A stretch of 64,000 nucleotides of DNA from an uncultured Bacteroidota bacterium (lineage in GTDB: Bacteria; Bacteroidota; Bacteroidia; Chitinophagales; Chitinophagaceae). Of this stretch, positions 52,939-61,463 are shown piece by piece. Every line of letters starts with the position of its first letter. Position 1 is the first letter of the stretch. Under the pieces are notes generated by a model. The model was not told where the DNA came from, searched no databases, and saw only the letters and a program-made list of their open reading frames with translations. Where the stretch lies: positions 209,618 through 273,617 of the forward strand of contig CAIJXT010000015.1 of the NCBI GenBank assembly GCA_903824665.1, in the 5' to 3' direction. The position numbers and the translations under genes were made by a program.

Positions 52939-53811
52939 ATGAAAAAAGCGATAATTTTTGGCGCCAACGGACAGGATGGACATTATCTGAACGGATTATT
53001 GGCTGAAAAAGGATTCGATGTTATTGGGATATCCAGATCGGGTAATTGGCTACATTGCGATATTGGTGACTATGAAAACGTATCATCAGTTGTCAAAACG
53101 TACAAACCGGATATTGTGTTTCATCTGGCTGCAAACTCAACGACAAGGCATGATGCTATTTTTGAGAACCATGCCACTATAAGCACAGGCACCTTTAACC
53201 TGCTGGAAGCTGTATATAAACATAGCCCCGCAACCAAGGTTTTTCTTTCCGGCAGCGGCCTTCAATTCAGAAATACGGGTATGCCCATTAGTGAGTCTGA
53301 CCCTTTTGAGGCCACAAGTCCCTATTCTGTGAGCCGCATTCAATCGGTGTATGCCGCACGGTATTACAGATCGCTTGGGGTAAAGGCATACTTTGGCTAC
53401 TTCTTCAATCACGAAAGCCCCATGCGGCCGGAAAGGCATATGAGCAAGAAGATCGCAAATTTTGCAGTTGCCGTTTCGCATGGAAGTCAGGAAAAATTAA
53501 CGATCGGCGACATATCTGTTAAGAAGGAATGGACCTTTGCCGGCGATATTGTCGACGCCATTTACACACTAGTCATGCAAGATGAGGTTTTTGAAGCCAC
53601 AATCGGCTCTGGTTTTGCATACTCCATAGAACAGTGGCTGGAAGTGTGCTTTGGTCTTGTGAACAAAGACTGGCATGATTATGTATTGCAGCAACCCGGA
53701 TTCAAAGCAGAATACGACATACTTTATTCAAATCCGGCTACGATACACGCCCTTGGGTGGACACCCAAAGTGTCGTTTGATGCGCTCGCCCGAATGATGG
53801 TTCTTTCCTGA
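52939..53811 (+). CDS. GMD-like SDR enzyme with altered YxxxK motif
   Basis: A 290-residue extended SDR protein related to GDP-mannose 4,6-dehydratase: Rossmann FGANGQDGHYLNGLLAEKGF (residues 8-27), FLSGSGLQF near residue 97, FFNHESPMRPERHMSKKI near residue 155 and KKEWTFAGDIVDAIYTL. At the catalytic site it reads SPYSVSRIQ, so the usual YxxxK lysine is an arginine. It may be an epimerase, a reductase or a dehydratase with altered chemistry. Overlaps the next start by TGATG. A distinct enzyme from Gmd at 48182. Confidence 0.82.
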   Translation: MKKAIIFGANGQDGHYLNGLLAEKGFDVIGISRSGNWLHCDIGDYENVSSVVKTYKPDIVFHLAANSTTRHDAIFENHATISTGTFNLLEAVYKHSPATKVFLSGSGLQFRNTGMPISESDPFEATSPYSVSRIQSVYAARYYRSLGVKAYFGYFFNHESPMRPERHMSKKIANFAVAVSHGSQEKLTIGDISVKKEWTFAGDIVDAIYTLVMQDEVFEATIGSGFAYSIEQWLEVCFGLVNKDWHDYVLQQPGFKAEYDILYSNPATIHALGWTPKVSFDALARMMVLS

Positions 53812-54941
53812 TGAACAAGCAAATGAACATACTGTTGGTGCATTTGCATTCGAACGGAGACTGCCTGTATGCCACTGCCGTTGCCCGGCAAATAAAGCAT
53901 GACTATCCGGGATGCACTCTTACATGGGCGGTGGCTTCGTTTTCCAAAAGCGTTGTTGAGCACAATCCGTTTGTAGATACAATACGTGAAATCCCGGGGG
54001 TGAATAAGAACAACAGCACCACCATACACAGGGCATTAAAGAAAGAAGTGCTCGGGCAAAAGCAGAATGGAGTGTATGATGAGGTCTTTTTCACCCAGCT
54101 GATTGATGACAACCTTGCAAACTATGACGGCTGTATCCGATCTGGCATTTTCAGAGGCTATGACCGACCTATTACTGTTGATATAACACCTGTATTGCGG
54201 CTAACCGATTCTGAAAAAGACAAAGTGAGGCTTTTTGCTGTCCGCCACAAACTATCCTCCTATCAGCATGTTGTGTTGTTCGAATTTGCGCCGCAAAGCG
54301 CGCAACTGGCGATCACCACAGAAATGGCAATCGAAATTGCCCGGCAATTGACGGCGAACGGCAAGACGGCGGTAATATTATCATCGGCAAACAAAATCAA
54401 TTCTGGGTCTGTCGAAATTATAGACGGGAGCGAAATGACCCTCAGAGAAACAGCAGAGCTCTCCCATTATTGTACTTTGCTGATTGGGTGCTCGAGTGGC
54501 ATAAGCTGGATTACCACGTCTGATGCTGGTAAGCCACTGCCTATGTTGCAGATTCTGGACCCCTATTCCCCCTGGGTAAACCCTATGTCGAGAGATTTCG
54601 AACGTTTTGGATTAGCATCTGACCGGCTGATTGAGATCTACGAAAACGATATGAATCTCATTGTTAATTGCGCACTTGACATTATGAGTGGCGATTTTAA
54701 AGAAGTAAAGAAGAAGTACTTCAAGCCGCTACCATTACACTTTATTGGCACGAGCAGAGGCATCTACAATATGCTGTGCTTTCTGCAGTTCAAAGCCATC
54801 GCACGACACATCCGCATCAATATTTCTGTTTTTGGCTACCATCCGCTGCTCATCAAAGCGATAGTGTGGGGACTGGTAAGTGCCCCTTTCAAATTAATTA
54901 AGAATTTGTTTTTTAAGTATATTGTAAAAAAATTTGCATAA
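53811..54941 (+). CDS. Family 9-type glycosyltransferase
   Basis: A 376-residue heptosyltransferase-like GT-B protein: ILLVHLHSNGDCLYATAVARQIKHDYPG near residues 6-33 replaces the usual GD-L-TP loop, and LLIGCSSGISWITTSDAGKPLPMLQI near residue 223 is the donor site. The C-terminal about 60 residues add a hydrophobic and basic helix pair (IKAIVWGLVSAPFKLIKNLFFKY), suggesting membrane contact. It is the last gene of the polysaccharide block. Donor sugar unknown. Confidence 0.75.
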   Translation: MNKQMNILLVHLHSNGDCLYATAVARQIKHDYPGCTLTWAVASFSKSVVEHNPFVDTIREIPGVNKNNSTTIHRALKKEVLGQKQNGVYDEVFFTQLIDDNLANYDGCIRSGIFRGYDRPITVDITPVLRLTDSEKDKVRLFAVRHKLSSYQHVVLFEFAPQSAQLAITTEMAIEIARQLTANGKTAVILSSANKINSGSVEIIDGSEMTLRETAELSHYCTLLIGCSSGISWITTSDAGKPLPMLQILDPYSPWVNPMSRDFERFGLASDRLIEIYENDMNLIVNCALDIMSGDFKEVKKKYFKPLPLHFIGTSRGIYNMLCFLQFKAIARHIRINISVFGYHPLLIKAIVWGLVSAPFKLIKNLFFKYIVKKFA

Positions 54942-54988
54942 ATTCGCTTTATATTATCACTTATTCACCAAACAAAAACTCCTATCCT

Positions 54989-56902
54989 ATGAGCCGCATA
55001 TCTTATCTGATTGTCTATTTGTGTTGCCTCTCAATTTCCGCTATTGCACAACCTGGTGTAATATCTACAATCGCCGGAAACGGTATTGCTGGTTATGGCG
55101 GTGAGAGTGTTACCGCTACTGCCTCCCCAATATATCATCCTGCAGAATGTGCTATTGATGGTGCGGGCAATTTATATATATCAGAATATGCAAATCACAG
55201 GGTCCGTAAGATTTCTCCGTCAGGAGTTATTGTTACCGTTGTTGGTACCGGTACAAGCGGGTTTTCGGGCGATGGAGGCCCAGCTACACTGGCTCGTTTG
55301 AACAGCCCTTATGGACTGGCTATTGACGCCGCGAACAACTTATATATTGTAGATTGCATGAACCAAAGAATCCGAAAAGTGAGCCCATCAGGAATAATTT
55401 CGACTGTGGCCGGAACTGGGGTGGCCGGATATGGGGGTGATGGGGGTGCCGCAACCGCAGCAAAACTCTGGAATCCCAATTACATTACACTGGACAACTC
55501 TGGAAATATCTATGTTTCTGATAATGGCAACCACCGAATAAGGCTTATCAATACATCCGGTATCATTAAAACAATAGCTGGCAACGGCATTGCTGGCTAC
55601 CTCGGCGATGGCGGCCAGGCCACAGCAGCAAGAATTAACTATCCTGCCGGGGTACATGTTGATGTTGCTGGCAACCTGTACATATCTGACTTTAGCAACA
55701 ATGTGATTCGTAAGGTAACCCCGGGAGGTGTGATTTCTACAATAGTTGGTACTGGTGTCGCCGGATCGTCGGGCGATGGAGGTGCTGCATTATCTGCACA
55801 ACTGAACAGACCGCAAGACGTGAACTTTGATGTTTCAGGCAATATGTATATCGCCGACACCTGGAACGAAAAAGTCAGGATTATTAATCCATCAGGTGTG
55901 ATCTCTACATTTGCCGGCACTGGCGTTACGGGCTATAGTGGCGATGGTGGACCAGCTGTTTCTGCCAAGTTGAACAAGGTTGATGGCATTTGTTTTGATG
56001 CAGCTGGCAATTTGATCATTGCGGATGTTTATAACCACCGTGTCCGGAGAATAGGTGGCCCATCAAATTTCCCACCCGTATTTGCTTCAGGTGACTCAGC
56101 TAACCTTGTTTTATGCATATCTGAAACGACAATTACAAGCCCGATTGATACTTTGTTAAAAGCGCTAGATGCCAATTCTGGTCAGACACTGACGTGGACT
56201 GCCATTACTACACCAGCAAACGGGATTGTTGCAGGCACATACACAACAACATCAACAAGTGCAACCATTACGCCGGCGGGATTCACATACTCGCCCACGG
56301 TGGGTTATACCGGAATTGACAGTTTCAGAATACGTGTCAGCGACGGTATCGCGGCCGATACCATTGTTGTCCGGGTTGCAATAAAGTCCGTACCGATTCC
56401 CACACTGATAAGTGGTATTGATAGTGTTTGCGCGGGCGCTAATGTGACCCTGACAGCTGCGGCGGGAGGCGGCACCTGGAGTTCGACAAACGGAAGCCTG
56501 GCAACAGTAAACAGTGGGGGTGTTGTAACTGGCATTGCAGCCGGTATAGTGTCTATCGATTACACCTTATCCAATGAATGTGGTTTTGCCACATCATCGT
56601 ACCCAGTAGAAGTGCTTAATAGTGACGATTGTTTGTCTGCGACAAAGGAGGTTTACACCTTACATCACCATAGTTTGTTCCCCAATCCAAACAATGGAGT
56701 TTTCACTCTACGTTATTCTTCCCAGTCTGACCAGGAAGTGTCATATAGCGTAACGAACTTACTTGGTCAAGTTTTACAAACAGGCCAATTGCAAACCAAT
56801 GTTTCAGCGAACATCTCTGTTATTTTACCCAACGGCGTATATCTTTTTCAGATTGCCAGCAGTTCAGAGAAATGGCTACAGATAATTCAAATCCAGAAGT
56901 AG
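54989..56902 (+). CDS. NHL-repeat protein with T9SS sorting domain
   Basis: A 637-residue secreted protein. After the signal peptide (ending ISAIAQ) come six NHL repeats in about 20-350, each with a conserved segment like ISTIAGNGIAGYGG, then AIDGAGNLYISEYANHRVRKI. An adhesin-type domain (about 365-465), a BIG2/Ig-like domain (about 470-550), and a C-terminal Por sorting domain (SLFPNPNNGVFTLRYS to VYLFQIASSSEKWLQIIQIQ) follow. The propeller probably binds sugar or protein at the cell surface. It lies after the polysaccharide block but has its own spacing and is likely independent. Confidence 0.92.
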   Translation: MSRISYLIVYLCCLSISAIAQPGVISTIAGNGIAGYGGESVTATASPIYHPAECAIDGAGNLYISEYANHRVRKISPSGVIVTVVGTGTSGFSGDGGPATLARLNSPYGLAIDAANNLYIVDCMNQRIRKVSPSGIISTVAGTGVAGYGGDGGAATAAKLWNPNYITLDNSGNIYVSDNGNHRIRLINTSGIIKTIAGNGIAGYLGDGGQATAARINYPAGVHVDVAGNLYISDFSNNVIRKVTPGGVISTIVGTGVAGSSGDGGAALSAQLNRPQDVNFDVSGNMYIADTWNEKVRIINPSGVISTFAGTGVTGYSGDGGPAVSAKLNKVDGICFDAAGNLIIADVYNHRVRRIGGPSNFPPVFASGDSANLVLCISETTITSPIDTLLKALDANSGQTLTWTAITTPANGIVAGTYTTTSTSATITPAGFTYSPTVGYTGIDSFRIRVSDGIAADTIVVRVAIKSVPIPTLISGIDSVCAGANVTLTAAAGGGTWSSTNGSLATVNSGGVVTGIAAGIVSIDYTLSNECGFATSSYPVEVLNSDDCLSATKEVYTLHHHSLFPNPNNGVFTLRYSSQSDQEVSYSVTNLLGQVLQTGQLQTNVSANISVILPNGVYLFQIASSSEKWLQIIQIQK

Positions 56903-57107
56903 TTTACGTGCAACGAACGAATTAATTATCGCAAGTGGTGTTTGACCTTCATTTCAGAACCTCGGTTTTGAATCTACCCTTTTGAGCTGAATGATAGTTG
57001 CACCCATTTCAGGGAAGTGAATGCACATTCCAATTAACCATGGCAATGATAGCTATGTTCATACGTTTCATAGTATGTACCAATGCCACAAATACGAAAC
57101 GAATCAG

Positions 57108-57980
57108 TTATACCACTTTGAATGGTGCGATCAGTGACAAGACACGCGTCTTATCGAAGGGTTCGTCGAAGGCGGCGGTAGCGGATATTTTGGGCATTAC
57201 ACCGTCGTTATAATAGATATTTGGCAGGCCGGACACGTTTATGCCATTTTGCATCAGGTTATCCTCGCCGTTGTAATAGGTTTGCAATGGAATGGTAGGG
57301 GGTATGTTGTTGCTGATCCAGGGAGTGGGTGTCTCTGGTGCGCTTATGGGTGCGAGCCTGCGCACGTGCCGCACATAGGCAGCATGGCGTCCTTCGGTCT
57401 CGAGCAGCTGGAATGCCTGCGTAAGAATCGCGTTGTTATCGAGCAAAGCAGGCATCTGACCCTGCAACGCGTGTATACCTGTGTCTTCGAAAATCTGTGC
57501 CAGTATCAGGAAAGTCTTATAGTCGCTGAATGGCGTATATGTGCCGCCTTTTGTAAAGTCGTATGCAGCAGGCACATATGGTGCAACGGTAGTAGGATGA
57601 GTATAGTTTTTCGGAGTGAATGGTACACCGCCGAGCGATTTGATGGTATTGATCAGAAAAGTGACATGCGCTTTTTCGTGTGCTTCAATAGCTTTGAAGC
57701 CTGCCATATCGTTGGCAGGTATGAGGCCGCCCGTGTTGGTACCCTGACGATAATAGGTATACTCGAGATACTCGAATTCCAAAGCAAGGTTGAGGGCATC
57801 AATTACGGCATCTGTCGTTTTTCCATAAGCCTTGTTGAACATGGCGCCAATAGCAAATGGCAATGCTGCCAATGCTACCTTGGAGCCGAAGTTCTTGAAC
57901 ACTTCACGGCGTCCGCTGAGGCGTTCGTAAACTTCAGGGTCTGCCTTTTCAATATCGCTCAGTATATGCTTAAAGTTCAT
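57108..57980 (-). CDS. Ferritin-like domain protein, probably Tat-exported
   Basis: A 290-residue protein of the Ferritin_2 type. The start carries a twin-arginine pattern, SGRREVFKNFG followed by a hydrophobic run SKVALAALPFAIGAMF (residues 20-48). Diiron-type ligands: ALEFEYLEYTYY near residue 68, EAHEKAHV near residue 97, EDTGIHAL near residue 167 and ETEGRHAAYVRH near residue 192. It is 12 nt behind its paralogue and probably in one transcript. Function unknown; some relatives are linked to stress or desiccation. Confidence 0.82.
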   Translation of the reverse strand: MNFKHILSDIEKADPEVYERLSGRREVFKNFGSKVALAALPFAIGAMFNKAYGKTTDAVIDALNLALEFEYLEYTYYRQGTNTGGLIPANDMAGFKAIEAHEKAHVTFLINTIKSLGGVPFTPKNYTHPTTVAPYVPAAYDFTKGGTYTPFSDYKTFLILAQIFEDTGIHALQGQMPALLDNNAILTQAFQLLETEGRHAAYVRHVRRLAPISAPETPTPWISNNIPPTIPLQTYYNGEDNLMQNGINVSGLPNIYYNDGVMPKISATAAFDEPFDKTRVLSLIAPFKVV

Positions 57981-57992
57981 GATTGTTACAGA

Positions 57993-58691
57993 TTAGAAAG
58001 TAGGTAATTTACTGGAGTCAAACTTGGTTTCGATATACTTTTCGAGCATGTTGAAACCCGGCAACGGAGCTATAACACGATCCAGTCCGTTGGCATCGAG
58101 GATGGTACCATCGCCAAAGGAATTGTGCGTAAGTATGTTGCGAACATAACCTGCGTGACGTGCATCAACGGATGCCATCTTGCCCAGCGTAATGATGTAT
58201 TCTTTATTGGTAAGCACGCGAATCACACCATTGTACGCCGCTACAGAAAGATCTTCGAGCGTAGACGCGTGTGTGAGGAAGCTCTTTTTGTCGGCAAATG
58301 TGACTGCAGATAGCTGCGGGGTGATGATCTTGACGGCATCTTTTCCGAGGAGCAATTTGAAGAACTCGCGATGTGTTACTTCCTGATCGCGGAGATCTAC
58401 CTGCAATTCGGTTTCTATGGCTGATATACCGTAGTAGGGAGTTGCTACTGCCTGCGTATAGAACGCAACGGTAACCTGCTTCAGGATATAGAGATAGTTG
58501 AGCAGACCGGTGTCGCCCTCGCCCACATAGGTAGCACTAGCGGGGGTTCTGCGGCAGGCTGCAAACAACAAACCAGCCCCTGCGATACCACCAGCCAACT
58601 GGAAAAACCGGCGCCTTGATGAATCAAAAACCATTTCTGTTTCTTCCACCTGTGTGTTGGCAGGTGAGTTGTCTATTTTCATAAGTTTCAT
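57993..58691 (-). CDS. Ferritin-like Tat lipoprotein, paralogue of the next gene
   Basis: A 232-residue protein with a strong Tat signal, SSRRRFFQLAGGIAGAGLLFAAC (residues 24-46), in which the cysteine forms a lipobox: a Tat-exported lipoprotein. The mature four-helix domain matches the gene at 57108 in layout but has fewer ligands: EVTHREFF and LEDLSVAAY are kept, the first-helix glutamates are replaced (YILKQVTVAFY) and the last ExxH reads DARH. It may be a partner without full diiron activity. Confidence 0.82.
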   Translation of the reverse strand: MKLMKIDNSPANTQVEETEMVFDSSRRRFFQLAGGIAGAGLLFAACRRTPASATYVGEGDTGLLNYLYILKQVTVAFYTQAVATPYYGISAIETELQVDLRDQEVTHREFFKLLLGKDAVKIITPQLSAVTFADKKSFLTHASTLEDLSVAAYNGVIRVLTNKEYIITLGKMASVDARHAGYVRNILTHNSFGDGTILDANGLDRVIAPLPGFNMLEKYIETKFDSSKLPTF

Positions 58692-59048
58692 TTATAAACC
58701 AGAGCGGATATTCACATCCCGATCTGTACAAAACTGACTATCAAGCCTTAAAATTAATAAAAGCACGGTTCAAAGCAATAGACGGCAGCTTATCTGAAAA
58801 ATGAGCCTGCAGACCATTGCCTGTTACCTAAAGGTTATAAAGTTATTCAGAAAATTCAGGAAAAAAAATTCTGGGGGTATATAATGCGAAAAAACAGATG
58901 ATGCGGCGGGTAGATACAGACACAGCCTTTGCCGACGACAAACATAAGGGAGCCTGCTATACATTAATAAAGGAGCGAATGATCGCTCCTTTATTAAGAC
59001 TATTACCAGTGTATACTCCTTTCGGGTGCAGCCCGAACAGGATAAGAA
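58692..59048. other. Intergenic region with terminator
   Basis: 357 bp between the Tat-type ferritin-like genes and the zinc-ribbon gene. No gene is seen. The left part is AT-rich promoter space for the ferritin-like pair; the right part holds the 15-bp hairpin at 58964-58997. Confidence 0.5.
58964..58997 (-). terminator. Terminator of the Nif3/zinc-ribbon operon
   Basis: A perfect 15-bp stem (58964-58978 with 58983-58997) with ATGA loop, 52 nt past the stop of the minus-strand zinc-ribbon gene. The descending arm ends in TTTATTAA. Confidence 0.7.
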
Positions 59049-59804
59049 TTACTTGATATTTACTTTGTCGTTGAGGTCAGAATCAACGAGAATACGACCG
59101 CAATGCTCGCATACGATGATCTTTTTGTGCTGGCGGATTTCGCTCTGGCGCTGTGGGGGAATTACATTGAAGCAACCACCACATGAGTCGCGAACGATAG
59201 GTACAACAGCCAGACCATTGCGATAGCTACTGCGAATACGCTCGTAAGCAGAGAGCAGGCGTGTTTCAACCTTTTCTTTGGCTTCGTTTGATTTTTCGGC
59301 GAGCATCTGCTCTTCTTTTTCTGTTTCCACAGATATTTTTTCGAGCTCTTTGCGTTTGATGCCGAGTGCTTCTTCTACTTCGTTGATCTTTTCTTCGGTT
59401 CTTACGCGGGCGTTGGTACGCTCTCTGAGTTCAAAACTAGCGTCTTTGATATGCTTGTCGTTGAGTCTTACTTCAAGTTCCTGCATTTCCATCTCTTTGT
59501 TGATGGCTTCAAATTCGCGGTTGTTCTTTACATTGTCCTGCTGCTTCTCATATTTCTTGATGAGTGCCTGAGCTTCTTTCTTAGCGTTGGTCTTGTTTTC
59601 TATGAAAGCCTCTACAGTGTTGATTTCTGTGTTGATGTTGTTAATACGAGTCTGTAACCCTTCGATCTCGTCTTCCAGGTCTTTTACTTCCATCGGCAGT
59701 TCGCCTTTGAGTGTTTTGATCTCATCGATCTTTGAATCGATCTTTTGTAAAGCGAGAACGGAAGTCAGCTTTTCTTCGAATGAAAAGTCTTTAACGGTAG
59801 CCAT
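59049..59804 (-). CDS. C4-type zinc-ribbon coiled-coil protein
   Basis: A 251-residue protein: a long coiled coil (about 10-185, dense in E, K, L and N) ending in a C4 zinc ribbon, VPIVRDSCGGCFNVIPPQRQSEIRQHKKIIVCEHCGRILV, with two CxxC pairs. This is the zf-RING_7/DUF164 family, nucleic-acid-linked but of unknown role. It starts one base after the stop of nif3 (TGATATG), so the two are translationally coupled. A -7 box inside the end of nif3 could add independent transcription. Confidence 0.9.
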   Translation of the reverse strand: MATVKDFSFEEKLTSVLALQKIDSKIDEIKTLKGELPMEVKDLEDEIEGLQTRINNINTEINTVEAFIENKTNAKKEAQALIKKYEKQQDNVKNNREFEAINKEMEMQELEVRLNDKHIKDASFELRERTNARVRTEEKINEVEEALGIKRKELEKISVETEKEEQMLAEKSNEAKEKVETRLLSAYERIRSSYRNGLAVVPIVRDSCGGCFNVIPPQRQSEIRQHKKIIVCEHCGRILVDSDLNDKVNIK

Positions 59805-59805
59805 A

Positions 59806-60912
59806 TCAGCAAAAATATTTTACAGGATTGGTTGATAAATTTGATAAAAGAATGGCAAAATTAGGGAATTTTTTCTTAAGTATAGCCTCAAATATTTCTG
59901 AGGTGTACTGTTCGCTCTCATAATGGCCGATGTCTGCTATGATGATTTTTCCTTCTGCATCGAAAAACTGGTGGTATTTGTAATCGGCAGTAATAAAAAT
60001 ATCTGCTCCTGCGCGTATCGCATCGGCCAGTAGAAAACTGCCCGAACCGCCACAGAGAGCCACCCGGCTCACCGGACGACCAGACAGTGCAGTGTGGCGA
60101 ATACAATCCGTTTGCATATGTTTTTTGATGTGTGCAAGCGCATTTTGCTCATCCATAGGTTTACGGAAATTGCCTACCATGCCTGATCCCACCTCTGATG
60201 CGGAATTGGGGAGTGGTATTATCTCCCACGCCACCTCTTCGTAAGGATGCGCCGCGCGCAATGCCTGGAGCAGTGCTGCCTCCTGGTGGCGCTGAAAGAG
60301 CACTTCAATCTTCACCTCTTCGACATACTCGCGGGGTCCGCCGGCGCTACCTATTGCAGGGTTAGCACCGGGTGCAGCACGAAATGTGCCGGTGCCCGTG
60401 GTATTGAAACTGCACTCGCTGTACTGGCTGATGTGGCCGGCACCTGCGGCGAAAAGGGCATCGCGAACCTGGTGGGCAGCATCGACCGGAGCATAGGTGT
60501 ATAGTTTTGCAAGTATGTTGCTTTTGGGTGCCAGAATGTGGGTGCTGACGAGCCCTAGTTTTTCTGCAATTTTGGCATTTACCCCCTGCCTCACATTATC
60601 CAGATTGGTGTGCGCGGCATAGATACAGATGTCGTTCTTAATGGCCATGCGAACGACACGCTCTACAAAGGTGCGACCGGTGATTTTTTTGAGACCGGAG
60701 AATATAAGTGGGTGGTGCGCGACAATCATATTACAACCACGGGCAATAGCCTCGGCAACCACCTCTTCGGTGACATCGAGCGAAATGAGTATACCGGTGA
60801 CGGGATCGGTGGGGGAGCCTACCTGAATTCCACAATTATCGTATCCTTCCTGAAGTGCCAGCGGGGCGAATGCCTCGATCGCGGCGGCAATATCTTTGAC
60901 TGTGTACGTCAT
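59806..60912 (-). CDS. Nif3-like dinuclear metal-centre protein
   Basis: A 368-residue Nif3/YbgI protein from ATG 60912. Metal ligands: MIVAHHPLIFSGL near residue 63, AHTNLD near residue 97, and the late ADIGHYESEQ near residue 335. The middle insert (about 130-240, a YqfO-type domain: KLYTYAPVDAAHQVRDALFAAGAGHISQYSECSF) marks the long form found in Bacteroidota and Firmicutes. Hexameric; proposed as a GTP cyclohydrolase I type 2 or metal chaperone. Pairing with a zinc-ribbon gene is common. Confidence 0.93.
   Translation of the reverse strand: MTYTVKDIAAAIEAFAPLALQEGYDNCGIQVGSPTDPVTGILISLDVTEEVVAEAIARGCNMIVAHHPLIFSGLKKITGRTFVERVVRMAIKNDICIYAAHTNLDNVRQGVNAKIAEKLGLVSTHILAPKSNILAKLYTYAPVDAAHQVRDALFAAGAGHISQYSECSFNTTGTGTFRAAPGANPAIGSAGGPREYVEEVKIEVLFQRHQEAALLQALRAAHPYEEVAWEIIPLPNSASEVGSGMVGNFRKPMDEQNALAHIKKHMQTDCIRHTALSGRPVSRVALCGGSGSFLLADAIRAGADIFITADYKYHQFFDAEGKIIIADIGHYESEQYTSEIFEAILKKKFPNFAILLSNLSTNPVKYFC
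59810..59817 (-). promoter_or_regulatory. -7 box before the zinc-ribbon gene
   Basis: TATTTTTG on the minus strand, exact TAnnTTTG, 5 nt before the ATG; transcription would start at the codon itself. Confidence 0.45.
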
Positions 60913-61463
60913 AAATCTCACGGACTAATGGGATGTACAATTTAGAAATTGCGCACTCCGGTGAAAAAATTTTCAAAAAACTCAAACTATTGATTATCAA
61001 CACTTTATTCTAAAATTTTTGCGCACTTTTTGCGCACTTTTGCTCAGGCAACCGGATTGCTACAGTACCCGTACCCATTCTATTTCTGCAATTTCGTGTG
61101 CACTGTGAGGTGTGGCACACTGAAGAAGTGCGGCACACCAGCGGGCAAGAGTGGGTGCGCAATTTTGTTTTTGCGCAGTGTGTGCAATTTTTTTTGAAAA
61201 ATCATAAGTAATTGATTTTGAGGGCTTTAGTTTTTAATTTTTGCGCACTTTTTGCGCACTTTTGCGCAGATAGGGATTGGGAATTGTGCCTCGTCCCGAA
61301 ATAGGTTTACACGTTTTTACATAATCCCTGTTTTTTTGCCGGCACAATGACTGCCGAACTGTGCTTGCCGCTGTGCCTATAGCCACAAAAACTGAGCCAA
61401 AGTAACGCTTTGGGCATTAAAGATATTCACAAGTTTTGATGAAACAATGAAGGCAACAGCAGA
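60913..61463. repeat. TGCGCA-rich intergenic region with 30-nt direct repeat
   Basis: 551 bp without a gene. TGCGCA occurs eight times between 60950 and 61268 (60950, 61020, 61031, 61156, 61172, 61242, 61253, 61263), several 10 or 11 nt apart. One 30-nt block is exactly repeated at 61014-61043 and 61236-61265. T runs separate the hexamers. The same TGCGCA-T-rich pattern appears before dgt (29638-29654). Confidence 0.7.
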
